DNA of 64,000 nucleotides from GCA-2731375 sp964631725 (GCA_964631725.1 CAZVYX010000006.1:1-64000), one strand, 5' to 3'. Shown: positions 17,548 to 27,268, counted from the stretch's first letter. Made by a program: numbers and translations. Notes: generated by a model not told the origin, from the sequence alone.

Positions 17548-17799
17548 TCAGGCCTTTTCAAGTACCAGCAGATGCGGACCATCGGGGTTATCGCCATCCT
17601 CGGGTGTCAATGACAGGATCCGGTGCCCATGTTCGCGCACGGACCGTGGTACATTTTGCAATGGTTCCGCGCCCTGTAATCGCACGGTTGCCTGCTCGCC
17701 TGAAGCCATGGATTCAATCAATAGCTTGGTCCGAACAAAAGTCATGGGACAAATCTGGTCCGTTATGTCCAAATAATGCGTAGAAGCAGCCGTTTTCAT
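17548..17799 (-). CDS. TusA/SirA-family sulfur carrier
   Basis: 83 residues of the TusA fold, with the sulfur-carrying Cys in DITDQICPMTFVRTKLLIES, where CPxP is CPMT. TusA-like proteins pass persulfide sulfur to tRNA thiolation, Moco or other pathways. The Pro of the usual CPxP motif is replaced by Thr, a variant seen in some family members. It is convergent with rimI and divergent from mucR. Confidence 0.85.
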   Translation of the reverse strand: MKTAASTHYLDITDQICPMTFVRTKLLIESMASGEQATVRLQGAEPLQNVPRSVREHGHRILSLTPEDGDNPDGPHLLVLEKA

Positions 17800-17848
17800 T
17801 ACTAAAATCCAAATACAAATTTCATCATTGCAGAAATAGTGTTTTCCT

Positions 17849-17865
17849 ATTGCATGGCTTGCAAT
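17849..17865. promoter_or_regulatory. Inverted repeat in tusA-mucR divergent region
   Basis: ATTGCA (17849-17854) and TGCAAT (17860-17865) are perfect inverted arms separated by five bases, in an A+T-rich 140-bp region between the divergent tusA-like and mucR genes. MucR-type proteins bind A+T-rich sites and regulate themselves, so this is a candidate site; that is inference. Confidence 0.35.
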
Positions 17866-17941
17866 AAAATCTTAGACTTATGTGAACATTATCTAGTCTG
17901 TGCATTTGAAATTGCCTGATTTTCTTGGAGGAACCGGTTAC

Positions 17942-18364
17942 ATGGCAGAACAAGGTGCTGATCTTAGTGAACTATTGACGCTAACCACGGACATTGTTGC
18001 ATCCCATGTTTCGAACAACGGGGTCCCAGTTAGTGAATTACCACAATTGATTCAACAGGTTTACGCGACCTTGGCGGAACTTGGCAAGGAAGCGGCGCCA
18101 GCGGCCGAAAAACCGCAACCGGCGGTGCCGATCCGCAAATCGATCACGCCGGACTATATTATCTGCTTGGAAGACGGCAAGAAACTGAAAATGCTGAAGC
18201 GGCACTTGAAAACCGCCTATGACATGACACCGGATCAGTATCGTGAACGCTGGGGCCTGGCCTCGGACTATCCCATGGTCGCGCCCAACTACGCTGAACA
18301 GCGGCGTGATCTCGCCAAGAAAATTGGTTTGGGAACATCGCGGAGCCGCCGCGGCGCAACTTGA
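17942..18364 (+). CDS. mucR: MucR/Ros family transcriptional regulator
   Basis: 140 residues. The ATG at 17942 follows GGAGG at 17927-17931. The C-terminal part matches the Ros/MucR zinc-finger domain: ITPDYIICLEDGKKLKMLKRHL, then YDMTPDQYRERWGL and YPMVAPNYAEQRR. As in other MucR proteins, the classical first zinc Cys pair is reduced to a single Cys here (IICLEDG). These are global regulators of envelope, exopolysaccharide, motility and cell-cycle genes in alphaproteobacteria and act partly by bridging A+T-rich DNA. Confidence 0.92.
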   Translation: MAEQGADLSELLTLTTDIVASHVSNNGVPVSELPQLIQQVYATLAELGKEAAPAAEKPQPAVPIRKSITPDYIICLEDGKKLKMLKRHLKTAYDMTPDQYRERWGLASDYPMVAPNYAEQRRDLAKKIGLGTSRSRRGAT

Positions 18365-18411
18365 CCGCGAACATGTCATCACTTTATCGGGCAACCGGAG
18401 TATAAGCTTCG

Positions 18412-18885
18412 ATGACAGGGCATATCGAACGGCTTTGTTTGGAACGCGGACTACGCATGACCGGGCAGCGCCGTGTTGTCGCCCGCGTGTTGTCGGAGGC
18501 GGACGATCATCCCGATGCCGAGGAGGTTTATCGGCGAGCCGGCAAGTTGGACCCGAAAATATCCATTGCCACCGTCTATCGCACGCTGCGGATTTTTGAA
18601 GATGCAGGCATATTGCAACGCCTGGAATTCGGCGATGGCCGGGCCCGGTTCGAAAAGGCGGAATCGGATCATCATGACCATTTGATCGACACCGAGAGCG
18701 GCAAGGTAATCGAATTTCAAAATGCCCAGCTGGAAGAATTACAGGAACAAATTGCCGCCGAACTCGGCTTTCGCCTGGTTGGGCATCGGATGGAATTGTA
18801 TGGCGTTCCTTTGCCGAAGGCCCCCTCCACGGACACCTGGCTACCCAACGACAAGGATGATGCCGGGAATGACGGCGGCGATTGA
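18412..18885 (+). CDS. fur: Fur family transcriptional regulator
   Basis: 157 residues. The winged helix (about 1-85) includes MTGQRRVVARVL and ISIATVYRTLRIFEDAGIL; the dimerisation domain includes the metal site HHDHLIDTESGKVIEFQN. In alphaproteobacteria this orthologue can respond to manganese (Mur) or iron, so metal preference is not settled by sequence. It lacks the C-terminal Cys pairs of many Fur proteins. It lies 47 bases after mucR and 357 before miaB. Confidence 0.92.
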   Translation: MTGHIERLCLERGLRMTGQRRVVARVLSEADDHPDAEEVYRRAGKLDPKISIATVYRTLRIFEDAGILQRLEFGDGRARFEKAESDHHDHLIDTESGKVIEFQNAQLEELQEQIAAELGFRLVGHRMELYGVPLPKAPSTDTWLPNDKDDAGNDGGD

Positions 18886-19242
18886 GCATTTCCGATTTTC
18901 CCGGCAATCCGCAAAAATGCTTCTGAAAAACCCGAAAGTCTAGAATTCCCGATGCTGAACTAGTTGGGACAAACAGACAAAAATTTCGCACGACAGTTGA
19001 CGGCAGCCTCACTTCTTGACTATTTGCGCCCTATTGATAGTGTTTTCCCTGACAACATAGTGTGGAGCGCGATAAGGGAATGAACCAATATCGCCAGCGT
19101 CCGGGTTTTTTCCGGACGCGCGAGAGCGACGGCAACGGCTGGCGCAAGGCGGCGGCTAACGCCGCGCGGCGCGAAGACGGTCGCGGACGGACCGACGGCA
19201 GCTCTTGCAAACGCGATTGGCCTCCCTTGCCCCGAATATTCC
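18886..19242. other. fur-miaB intergenic region with leader hairpin
   Basis: No convincing gene. TTGACG near 18999 and TTGACT at 19016-19021 are possible -35 elements for the miaB operon, without a clear -10. A perfect 8-bp hairpin GCGTCCGG/CCGGACGC with loop GTTTTTT occupies 19097-19119. A 62-codon frame across it (19062-19250) has no family likeness. Confidence 0.4.
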
Positions 19243-20715
19243 TTGGCTAAGAAATTATTTATCCGCACCTACGGGTGCCAGATGAATGTCTATGATTCCG
19301 CTCGGATGGTGGATGTCCTGGCGCCCCTGGGCTATGTCCAGGCCAGCGGTCCGGAAGACGCCGACATGGTCATTCTAAACACCTGCCACATTCGGGAAAA
19401 AGCGGCTGAAAAAGTATATTCGGAGCTGGGCCGGTTGCGCGAGATGAAGCAGCAGCGATCCGGCGACCAATCCGGGCAACGATCTGGGAACACGGGGCCC
19501 ATACTGGCCGTCGCCGGCTGCGTGGCCCAGGCGGAAGGGGCCGAGATGCTGGCCCGGGCGCCATTCCTGGACATAGTATTTGGCCCGCAGACCTATCACC
19601 GCCTGCCGGAAATGATCGCCCGCGCCGAACGCGCCGCCAGGAAAGGCGATCGGGGCGCGGGCGTCCTGGACACCGATTTTCCCAGCGAGGCGAAATTTGA
19701 TCACCTGCCGAAGGCCGGCACCGATGCGGCGGCAGTGGGCCGCACGGCATTTCTGACCATTCAGGAAGGCTGTGACAAGTTTTGTACCTTTTGCGTCGTG
19801 CCCTATACCCGGGGCGTGGAGTTTTCCAGACCCGGCCATGCGGTTATGGCGGAATGCCGGGATCTGGTCGCAGCCGGGGTGCGGGAAGTCACCTTGCTGG
19901 GACAAAACGTCAATGCCTATCACGGTGCGGCCCCCGGCGGTGATGGTGTCGGCGACGGTCCCGGGGCGACCTGGGGCTTGGCCGAACTGATCAGGCAATT
20001 GGCCGGGATCGACGGCCTGGAGCGGATCCGATACACCACATCCCATCCCCGGGACATGGATGATGCGCTATATGATGCCCATGGCGGCTGCGAAAAGCTG
20101 ATGCCCTATTTGCATCTGCCGGCGCAATCGGGTTCGGACCGCATACTTGCGGCCATGAACCGCGGCTATACCGCCGCCGAATACCGCGCCAGTGTCGCGC
20201 GGCTGCGCCGGGCGCGGCCCGATATCGCCTTGTCGGGAGATTTCATCGTCGGTTTCCCGGGCGAAAGCGAGGCGGATTTCGAAGCTACGATGGCGCTTGT
20301 GCGCGATGTGGAATACGCCCAGGCTTATTCCTTCAAATACAGCCCCCGTCCCGGCACGCCGGCCGCCTTGCTGGAAGATCAGGTGCCCGATCAGGTGCGC
20401 GGCGAACGGCTGCAGCGGCTGCAGAACCTGCTGAACAGCCAGCAACAGGCCTTCAATCAGCGCATGGTGGGTCAACGCCTGCCCCTGCTGCTGGATCGTC
20501 CCGGCCGGCGGCCCGGTCAACTGGTGGGCCGCAGTCCCTATATGCAAGCCGTGCACTTGGATGGGCCGGAAGAATTGCTGGGGCAAATGGTCACGGTCGA
20601 GATTACCGAAGCTCACGCCAATAGCCTGGCGGGGCAATTGCTGCGCCGGAATCCGAGGCCAGCGGTTGTGACGGCGTTGGCCGATGCCGCGCCAAGCATG
20701 GAGCAGATAATTTGA
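19243..20715 (+). CDS. miaB: tRNA-2-methylthio-N6-dimethylallyladenosine synthase MiaB
   Basis: 490 residues. This radical-SAM methylthiotransferase converts i6A37 to ms2i6A37 in tRNA. The N-terminal UPF0004 domain holds three cluster Cys: GCQMNVYDS, LNTCHIREKA and VAGCVAQAEG. The radical-SAM motif is GCDKFCTFCVVPYTRG, and a TRAM domain closes the protein (about 425-490). The TTG at 19243 aligns with the start of known MiaB (MAKKLFIRTYGCQMN), though no Shine-Dalgarno sequence is visible. Residues 66-86 contain a Gln/Ser-rich insertion. It overlaps the phoH open frame closely. Confidence 0.95.
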   Translation: MAKKLFIRTYGCQMNVYDSARMVDVLAPLGYVQASGPEDADMVILNTCHIREKAAEKVYSELGRLREMKQQRSGDQSGQRSGNTGPILAVAGCVAQAEGAEMLARAPFLDIVFGPQTYHRLPEMIARAERAARKGDRGAGVLDTDFPSEAKFDHLPKAGTDAAAVGRTAFLTIQEGCDKFCTFCVVPYTRGVEFSRPGHAVMAECRDLVAAGVREVTLLGQNVNAYHGAAPGGDGVGDGPGATWGLAELIRQLAGIDGLERIRYTTSHPRDMDDALYDAHGGCEKLMPYLHLPAQSGSDRILAAMNRGYTAAEYRASVARLRRARPDIALSGDFIVGFPGESEADFEATMALVRDVEYAQAYSFKYSPRPGTPAALLEDQVPDQVRGERLQRLQNLLNSQQQAFNQRMVGQRLPLLLDRPGRRPGQLVGRSPYMQAVHLDGPEELLGQMVTVEITEAHANSLAGQLLRRNPRPAVVTALADAAPSMEQII

Positions 20716-20717
20716 AC

Positions 20718-21833
20718 ATGGCAACAAGCGGCGGCGAACCGGCCTTGGTGATCGATTTTGACGATACCCGGCTGCTGGCGCCGCTGTTTGGCGAGCATGA
20801 CCGCCACTTGGCCCGGATCGAGCAGCGCCTGGGCCTGTCCCTGGTGCCGCGCGGCAACCGTGTCGCGATTCTGGGCGAGGCCCACGCGGCGGCGGTGGCT
20901 CAAGCCGCGCTGGAGGATCTTTACCAGCGTCTGAAAGACGGCCTGGAGGTTACGGCGGCGGATGTGGATGGTGCCGTTCGCATGGCCGAGGCGCAACCCC
21001 TGGGGCAGACCGTATCACGTGCGGTTCCCGGCGGGGCGGCGAGCACGGATGCCGCGTCCACGAAAACCGCCAAAACTGGAAAATCCCGGCGCAAGCCGCG
21101 GCACGCCGAGCGGTCAGGATCACGATCGGAGCCGGGCAGGCGCACCACCGGTTCTGAAGATACCATTATCCGCACCCAGAAAAAGCTGATCACGCCGCGT
21201 TCGCCGATACAGGCGGAATATGTTGACGCCATGCGCAGCCATGATCTGGTTTTCGGTCTGGGTCCGGCCGGCACCGGCAAGACCTATCTGGCCGTGGCGA
21301 TCGCGGTTTCGATGCTTTTGGAAGAGGCGGTGGAGCGTATCATCCTCACCCGGCCCGCCGTCGAAGCGGGCGAGCGTCTGGGCTTTCTGCCCGGTGCCCT
21401 GGAGGAAAAGGTCGATCCGTATATGCGGCCCATGTATGACGCATTGTACGACATGATGCCCGGCGACCGGCTTGCGCGGCGGCGCGACGCCGGCGATATT
21501 GAAGTGGCGCCATTGGCCTACATGCGGGGACGTACGCTATCGAATGCCTGCATCATTCTGGATGAAGCGCAGAATACCACGCCGGTGCAGATGAAAATGT
21601 TCCTGACCCGCATGGGTGAAAACAGCCGCATGGTGGTCACCGGTGATCCCTCCCAGGTCGATCTGCCCGCCGGCACGCGATCCGGCCTGAAGGATGCGTT
21701 GGCCATTCTTGGCGGCATCGAGAGCATCAAGATGATTGAATTCGGCGCCGACGATGTGGTTCGACATCAGCTTGTCGGCACCATCGTGCGGGCCTACGAC
21801 CGTCGTGACAAGCAATCCTCGGGCGAGGACTAG
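20718..21833 (+). CDS. phoH: PhoH family P-loop ATPase
   Basis: 371 residues. An N-terminal KH-like region (about 10-80) precedes a variable basic, Ser/Arg-rich linker and the PhoH domain: Walker A GPAGTGKTYLAVA, EAGERLGFLPGALEEKVDPY, Walker B ACIILDEAQNTTP and VTGDPSQVDLP. PhoH proteins are predicted RNA helicase-type ATPases and travel with ybeY. The ATG at 20718 lies two bases after the miaB stop; a TTG at 20712 overlapping that stop is the alternative. Confidence 0.92.
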   Translation: MATSGGEPALVIDFDDTRLLAPLFGEHDRHLARIEQRLGLSLVPRGNRVAILGEAHAAAVAQAALEDLYQRLKDGLEVTAADVDGAVRMAEAQPLGQTVSRAVPGGAASTDAASTKTAKTGKSRRKPRHAERSGSRSEPGRRTTGSEDTIIRTQKKLITPRSPIQAEYVDAMRSHDLVFGLGPAGTGKTYLAVAIAVSMLLEEAVERIILTRPAVEAGERLGFLPGALEEKVDPYMRPMYDALYDMMPGDRLARRRDAGDIEVAPLAYMRGRTLSNACIILDEAQNTTPVQMKMFLTRMGENSRMVVTGDPSQVDLPAGTRSGLKDALAILGGIESIKMIEFGADDVVRHQLVGTIVRAYDRRDKQSSGED

Positions 21834-21835
21834 AG

Positions 21836-24220
21836 ATGCAAGACAACGGCGACGGCCCGAATACACCTATCGGCGGCCCGACATCCGGCCCCATGGGGCC
21901 GGGCGGCCTGACCGATACGCGGGAGGCGCTGCGCAAGGCGGCCGGTACCGCCCTGGCGGATGACCGTTGGCAGCGCTGGCGCCCGATCCTTGATATTCCA
22001 GCCGTGCTTGGCTTTCTCGTTGTCATGACCATGCTGCTGATCCAGCCCGGCGGCGGCAAGGTGGCGCAACCGGCTGTCGATACCGTGGCGCAGGCGACGA
22101 TCCGCGCCGGCCGCGATGTTCTGGTGGAGGATCGCCAGGCCACCCAGGCGCGCCGCCAGGAGGCTTTGGCCGAGGTCGATGAGATATTCGACTATGATTC
22201 CGACCTCTATTTCGGTCTCGGCGACCAGGTCTTCAAAGCGTTCGCCAATCTAAAGGCGCGAAAGACCGACAACACCGTGTCACCTGTGGAACAACGGACC
22301 GTATTCCAGGAGGAATTGGGCGCCGCCGTCAGCCGCGGCGTCTTTGCCCTGATTGACGGCCTGGCTGATCCGGCCGATGCCGCATTGGCGATCAATTTCT
22401 TTTTGAACATGGGCTTGGACCGGCATGTTGTCGCGGATCGTGGCGCCTTGCCGTCCGGTGCGGGCCTGGAGATTTGGGACTTGGGCCTGAAGCTGGGATC
22501 GCGGCGGGAAAACGCCGCCGGGATCATCGATCTGCGCCAGTTGCGCCGGCTGATGACGGCGCGGGCCGGCGATGCGCCCTATGGCGAGGCCCGTATCGTC
22601 CGCAGTTGGATCCTGGAGGCGGCCCAAGAGATAGCCCGCCCCAACCTGCAACCCAATCAGGTGGCCAGTGAAAAGCGGCGGCGCGAAATGGTCGCCGGTG
22701 TTGAGCCGGTATTCTTGCGCATCAAGGCGGGCGAAGTCATCATCCGCCGTGGCGACCGCGTCACGGCCACGGCCTGGCGGCGCATTGGCATCTTGAACGA
22801 GCACGCGGGCGATCGCCGGGTCTGGCGGGAAGTCGTGGCGGTGGCCGGCCTGTTGAGCGGCTTTCTCCTGCTCGGCGCGATCTTCTTTAGCCGCGCCCGG
22901 GTGCCCCTCAGCTTTGGGCGGAAATCGGCCTATCTGACCTTGAGCATAGTCGCCGCGACTTCGGTGATCGGCGTCGCCATGTTCTATGCCGGCCTGGGCT
23001 TCGCCGACGGCATGGGTTTTGAACCTGACGCGGCAGCCTATTTCGTGCCGTTGGCCCTGGCCACGGTGTTGGTATCTTTGTTGGTCGATGCCCGCACATC
23101 ACTGTTGGTGGGCGTCGTCCTGACGCTATTCCTGGCCTACCGGGTAAACGGTGATCTGTGGCTGGTCACCAACTATATCGTTGGCGTGCTGGTTGCCGGC
23201 ATCGCGGCCCGGCGCAGCCGGCGCCGGATCGATCTGTTGCGCATCGGCGTGATGGTGGCCTTGGCCCAAATGGCCATGGTGCCGGTTACCGTGACCCTGG
23301 CCGGTCATGGACTGGGCAGCGAGCACCTGCCCCTGATGTTCGGCGCGGCGGTCTCGGGCCTGTTGGTCGGCGTCGCCACATTGGGGCTACTGCCGGCTTT
23401 TGAATGGCTGTTCGACGAGACCACTGACACCCGGCTCTTGGAACTGGCCTCGGCGGATAACCCGCTGCTGAAGGAATTGGCGCTGAAGGCGCCGGGTACA
23501 TATTATCACTCCGCCATGGTCGCCAATCTGGCCGAGGCCGGGGCGGATGCGATTGGCGCCAACGGTCTGATGTGCCGGGTCATGGCGTTGTATCACGATA
23601 TCGGCAAGTTGCAGCGCCCGGCATATTTCATGGAAAACCAGCGCGGCAATGACAATATTCACGAGCGTCTGGCCCCCGACGTCTCGGCGCGGGTGATCCT
23701 GCACCACATCCTGGATGGCCTGGAAATGGCGCGGAAGGCCAAATTGGGACGTTTGATCCTGGAAGGCATTGCTCAGCATCAAGGGACCACCCTGTTGCGT
23801 GTGTTCCATGAGAAAGCCAGGGCCCAGGGCTTTAACGGCCCGGAGGATGACTACCGCTATCCCGGCCCGCGGCCGCAACGGCGGGAGGCGGGGATCCTGT
23901 TGCTGGCGGATTCGATCGAGGCGGCGACGCGGGCCCTAAAAGATCCGTCCGCCGCGAAGGTGGGCGAGCGGGTGCGTCAGGTTATCGAGATGCGTGTCGA
24001 AGAGGGCGAGCTCGATGATTGCAATCTGACCCTGCGCGATCTGGATACCATCGAAACCACGTTCACCCGCACGCTCACGCTGGGCGTGTTTCACAATCGT
24101 GTTGATTATCCACCCATGGCGAATCCCAGTGGTTCTTCTTCGGAAAGTGATACAAACGGCGATGCAGATAGAGATCATCGTGTCCACCCCCTGCCGGGCG
24201 TGGTTGACCGACCTGCCTGA
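21836..24220 (+). CDS. 7TM-HD (YqfF/PgpH-like) membrane phosphohydrolase
   Basis: 794 residues. After a short N-terminal segment and first TM (about 55-78) comes an extracytoplasmic 7TMR-HDED domain (about 80-330), then about seven TM helices (330-535) and a cytoplasmic HD domain. The HD residues are seen in PGTYYHSAMVANLAEAGA, VMALYHDIGK and VSARVILHHILDGLEMA. In Firmicutes the orthologue PgpH degrades c-di-AMP; no diadenylate cyclase gene is in this window, so the substrate here is open. Its 3' end overlaps ybeY by 59 bases. Confidence 0.9.
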   Translation: MQDNGDGPNTPIGGPTSGPMGPGGLTDTREALRKAAGTALADDRWQRWRPILDIPAVLGFLVVMTMLLIQPGGGKVAQPAVDTVAQATIRAGRDVLVEDRQATQARRQEALAEVDEIFDYDSDLYFGLGDQVFKAFANLKARKTDNTVSPVEQRTVFQEELGAAVSRGVFALIDGLADPADAALAINFFLNMGLDRHVVADRGALPSGAGLEIWDLGLKLGSRRENAAGIIDLRQLRRLMTARAGDAPYGEARIVRSWILEAAQEIARPNLQPNQVASEKRRREMVAGVEPVFLRIKAGEVIIRRGDRVTATAWRRIGILNEHAGDRRVWREVVAVAGLLSGFLLLGAIFFSRARVPLSFGRKSAYLTLSIVAATSVIGVAMFYAGLGFADGMGFEPDAAAYFVPLALATVLVSLLVDARTSLLVGVVLTLFLAYRVNGDLWLVTNYIVGVLVAGIAARRSRRRIDLLRIGVMVALAQMAMVPVTVTLAGHGLGSEHLPLMFGAAVSGLLVGVATLGLLPAFEWLFDETTDTRLLELASADNPLLKELALKAPGTYYHSAMVANLAEAGADAIGANGLMCRVMALYHDIGKLQRPAYFMENQRGNDNIHERLAPDVSARVILHHILDGLEMARKAKLGRLILEGIAQHQGTTLLRVFHEKARAQGFNGPEDDYRYPGPRPQRREAGILLLADSIEAATRALKDPSAAKVGERVRQVIEMRVEEGELDDCNLTLRDLDTIETTFTRTLTLGVFHNRVDYPPMANPSGSSSESDTNGDADRDHRVHPLPGVVDRPA

Positions 24221-24671
24221 CGCGGTTGCCATCGGGCAACAGACCGTCGCGGCCGTTCTGCGGCAGGCGGGTTTGACCGGCACCGTTATCGAAGTTGGCG
24301 TGACCTTGACGGATGATGTTGAAATGCGCCGCTTGAACCGCGACTACCGTCAATCCGATAAGGCCACCAACGTTCTGTCTTTTCTCGGCGACAGTGGTGA
24401 TGGGCCGGCCCATGGCGGTCCGTTATTGTTGGGCGACATCGTCCTGGCCCATGGCGTGGTCGGCGCGGAAGCCCGGGCCCAGGGCAAGAGTTTGCATGAT
24501 CATTATTGCCACTTGCTGGTTCATGGTACACTGCATCTGTTGGGTATGGATCATATGGACGCGAACGAGGCACAAACCATGGAAGCGCGGGAGGTCGCTA
24601 TTCTGGCGGACATGAGCATTTCCGACCCATATGATTTGCCCGGCCAGCGCCTGTCATTGGACGTGAAATGA
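24162..24671 (+). CDS. ybeY: Endoribonuclease YbeY
   Basis: 169 residues. This zinc-dependent RNase acts in 16S rRNA 3'-end maturation and ribosome quality control. The metal motif is HGTLHLLGMDH near residue 125, and the family signature DKATNVLSFLGD occurs earlier. The ATG at 24162 (MQIEIIVS) matches homologues and lies inside the end of the 7TM-HD gene. It overlaps the next gene by four bases (ATGA). Confidence 0.95.
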   Translation: MQIEIIVSTPCRAWLTDLPDAVAIGQQTVAAVLRQAGLTGTVIEVGVTLTDDVEMRRLNRDYRQSDKATNVLSFLGDSGDGPAHGGPLLLGDIVLAHGVVGAEARAQGKSLHDHYCHLLVHGTLHLLGMDHMDANEAQTMEAREVAILADMSISDPYDLPGQRLSLDVK

Positions 24672-25642
24672 GCGAACCTTCCGACCCTACTTCACCCGGC
24701 AAGCCGCGTAACGGCGGCGCCAAGGCAGAGATCGAAGGCAGCAGTGGCTTCCTGCACTGGCTGAACGGTCTGCTGCGCGGCGGCGGCGATGCGGATCTGA
24801 AGGAAAGCATCGAAGAGGTCATCGAAGAGCACGAGGCGCTGACCCCCGCCATGGATCCGGAACAGCGCGAGATGCTGATGAACATCATCAGCTTCGGCGA
24901 ATTGGAGGTCGATGACGTGATGGTGCCGCGGACCGATATCGTGGCGCTGGAAGCCGGCGCATCAACGGCCGATGTGGTCAGCACCTTCCGGCAGGCCCAC
25001 CATTCCCGGCTGCCGGTCTACCGCGAGACCCTGGATGACATCGCCGGTTTTGTGCACATCAAGGATATCGTCGATCATTGGGGCCGTGACGAGGAATTGT
25101 CCCTGGCCCGAATTCTGCGCGAACTGCTGGTGGTGCCGCCCTCGATGCCCATACTCGATCTGCTGGCCCGCATGCGCGCCACTCGGATCCACATGGCCGT
25201 TGTGGTTGATGAATACGGCGGCACGGACGGGCTGGTCACGATTGAGGACATTGTTGAGGAAATCGTCGGCGAAATCGAAGATGAACACGACACCGACGAG
25301 GGCCCCTCGCTGTTGGAGCGGCCCGACGGCACGATTGAGGCTGATGGCCGGGCCGAGATCGACGATCTGGAAAAAATTCTGGCGGTTGATTTGTTGCCCG
25401 ATGAAGTGGATGAGGATATCGAGACCCTGGGCGGTCTGGTGTTCGCCATGTTGGGCCGGGTGCCGCAGATCGGAGAGACGATCAGCCATCCGGGCGGCGT
25501 TGAATTCGAAATCGTCGATGCGGATCTGCGCCGGGTCAAGCGGCTGATGGTCCGTCATGGTGCCGATGTGGCGGCGGCCGACGAAGCGGCTGATACGGAT
25601 GACGGTGCCGCATCGGAGTCCAGCTCAGAATCCAACGGCTGA
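24668..25642 (+). CDS. CorC/YbeX-type CBS-domain protein
   Basis: 324 residues. Two CBS domains (about 80-200; MVPRTDIVALEAGASTADVV, then LPVYRETLDDIAGFVHIKD) are followed by a CorC_HlyC transporter-associated domain (about 215-300). There is no DUF21 membrane domain, as in E. coli YbeX/CorC, which is tied to magnesium efflux and ribosome maturation. It sits between ybeY and lnt, the usual place. Confidence 0.92.
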   Translation: MSEPSDPTSPGKPRNGGAKAEIEGSSGFLHWLNGLLRGGGDADLKESIEEVIEEHEALTPAMDPEQREMLMNIISFGELEVDDVMVPRTDIVALEAGASTADVVSTFRQAHHSRLPVYRETLDDIAGFVHIKDIVDHWGRDEELSLARILRELLVVPPSMPILDLLARMRATRIHMAVVVDEYGGTDGLVTIEDIVEEIVGEIEDEHDTDEGPSLLERPDGTIEADGRAEIDDLEKILAVDLLPDEVDEDIETLGGLVFAMLGRVPQIGETISHPGGVEFEIVDADLRRVKRLMVRHGADVAAADEAADTDDGAASESSSESNG

Positions 25643-25662
25643 CTTATCCGCCGGCGGATGAT

Positions 25663-27261
25663 GTGATTTCTCTGTCAATTCCGGGTCCTGGCATCCGTTC
25701 TTCCCCTTGGGTCCAGCTTCTTGCTGCCATTCTGTTCGGCGCCGCCGCCGCATTGGCCCTGGCGCCCTTGTATCTCTGGCCCCTGATGGTGCTGGGCTAT
25801 GCCGGACTGTTGTCGCTGCTGCAGCGATCCAGCAGCACCAGGCGCGCCTTTGTCCATGGCTGGGCCTTTGGTACCGGATATTTCCTGGTTGGATTGCATT
25901 GGGTGGGGCATGCCTTCATGGTCGATGCCGAGCGCTTTGCCTGGCTGATGCCCTTTGCCGTCATGGCCTTGGCGGCCGGGCTGGGTTTGTTTCCCGCCCT
26001 GGCGGCGGCGTTGACCCGGCGCCTGTCGGCGCCCGGGATTGGACGCTTGCTTGCCTTTACCTTGTTCTGGGGTTTGACGGAATGGCTGCGCGGATCGCTG
26101 TTGACCGGATTTCCCTGGCTGTTGTCGGGCCATGTTTGGGCCGCCAGTGAGTCTAGCCTGCAGGCCGCCGCCTATTTCGGTGTCTCGGGCCTGGGTTTGC
26201 TGGCGGTGCTGGCCGCCGCCGCGCCGGCCCTGTTGCTAAGCACCGATCTGGTTGCCCGTGGGCGGGGGATAGCTGTCAATGGGGCGGCCCTGAGTCTGGT
26301 CGGCCTGGTTCTGCTTGCCTCGCTGGCGCGCTTGTCGGCGGCGGCGGTCGACTATCATCCTGACGTACGCCTGCGCCTTGTCCAGGCCGGCATTCCCCAG
26401 GCGGACAAGTGGCGGCCGGAATTGCGCGACCAGCACCTGGCGCTTTATCTAAGCTTGAGCCTGGGTCCGGATACTGCCGGGCAACCGCCTGATTTCAGTC
26501 ATCTGATCTGGCCGGAGACGGCGACGCCCTTCTTTCTCGCCAACGACCGGCGGCGGCGCGGCATTATCGCGCGGGCCCTGCCGCCGGACAGTCTGTTGAT
26601 AACCGGGTCGCCTCGGCGCGGAAGTTCCGGGCCGGATATTGCAAGATTGCATAACAGTGTCATGACGCTTGCCCCCAACGGCGCGGCGGCGGCTATTTAT
26701 GACAAGTACCATTTGGTGCCGTTTGGTGAGTATCTGCCCCTGCGCGGTGTTCTGACCCGCCTTGGTGTGGACAAGTTGGCCCATGGCGCGGTGGATTTTT
26801 CCCCTGGCCCCGGGCCCCGTGTAGTTGGCTTGGGGAATCTGCCGTCGTTTCGCCCCTTGATTTGCTACGAAATAATATTCCCTCGCGAAATACGGGGGAA
26901 AAATATCCATGCCAACCCGCAATGGCTGCTTAATTTGACCAACGATGCCTGGTTTGGCGATAGTTTTGGGCCGCGCCAGCACCTTGCAATCGCCCGTGTC
27001 CGAGCGGTGGAGTTGGGCCTTCCCGTGGTACGTGTGGCCAACACCGGAATTTCAGCGGTGATTGACCCTTTTGGCCGGGTAAGCGCGCGGCTGCCCCTAA
27101 ACACGGCCGGGGTGATAGACAGCCGTTTGCCAATCGCCCTGCCGCAAACTCTCTATGGGCGATTCGGCGACGGTGTTTTTATACTGTTATGTTCCTTGCT
27201 CGCAGGTTTGATCTTTCTGGCGGAAATTCGCCGCATATTGCCGCGACATCCTACGCCATAA
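25663..27261 (+). CDS. lnt: Apolipoprotein N-acyltransferase
   Basis: 532 residues. Lnt adds the third acyl chain to lipoproteins at the inner membrane. Six or more TM helices occupy about residues 10-220, then a periplasmic nitrilase domain holds the triad: Glu in IWPETATPFF, Lys in IYDKYHLVPFGEY and Cys in PLICYEIIFP. A last TM helix lies near residue 510. The start is a GTG at 25663, 20 bases after the CBS gene. Confidence 0.95.
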   Translation: MISLSIPGPGIRSSPWVQLLAAILFGAAAALALAPLYLWPLMVLGYAGLLSLLQRSSSTRRAFVHGWAFGTGYFLVGLHWVGHAFMVDAERFAWLMPFAVMALAAGLGLFPALAAALTRRLSAPGIGRLLAFTLFWGLTEWLRGSLLTGFPWLLSGHVWAASESSLQAAAYFGVSGLGLLAVLAAAAPALLLSTDLVARGRGIAVNGAALSLVGLVLLASLARLSAAAVDYHPDVRLRLVQAGIPQADKWRPELRDQHLALYLSLSLGPDTAGQPPDFSHLIWPETATPFFLANDRRRRGIIARALPPDSLLITGSPRRGSSGPDIARLHNSVMTLAPNGAAAAIYDKYHLVPFGEYLPLRGVLTRLGVDKLAHGAVDFSPGPGPRVVGLGNLPSFRPLICYEIIFPREIRGKNIHANPQWLLNLTNDAWFGDSFGPRQHLAIARVRAVELGLPVVRVANTGISAVIDPFGRVSARLPLNTAGVIDSRLPIALPQTLYGRFGDGVFILLCSLLAGLIFLAEIRRILPRHPTP

Positions 27262-27268
27262 GCGATGC

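Noticed and set aside
19062..19250. Possible small basic protein upstream of miaB
   Set aside because: It spans a perfect hairpin, has no family likeness and overlaps the miaB start.
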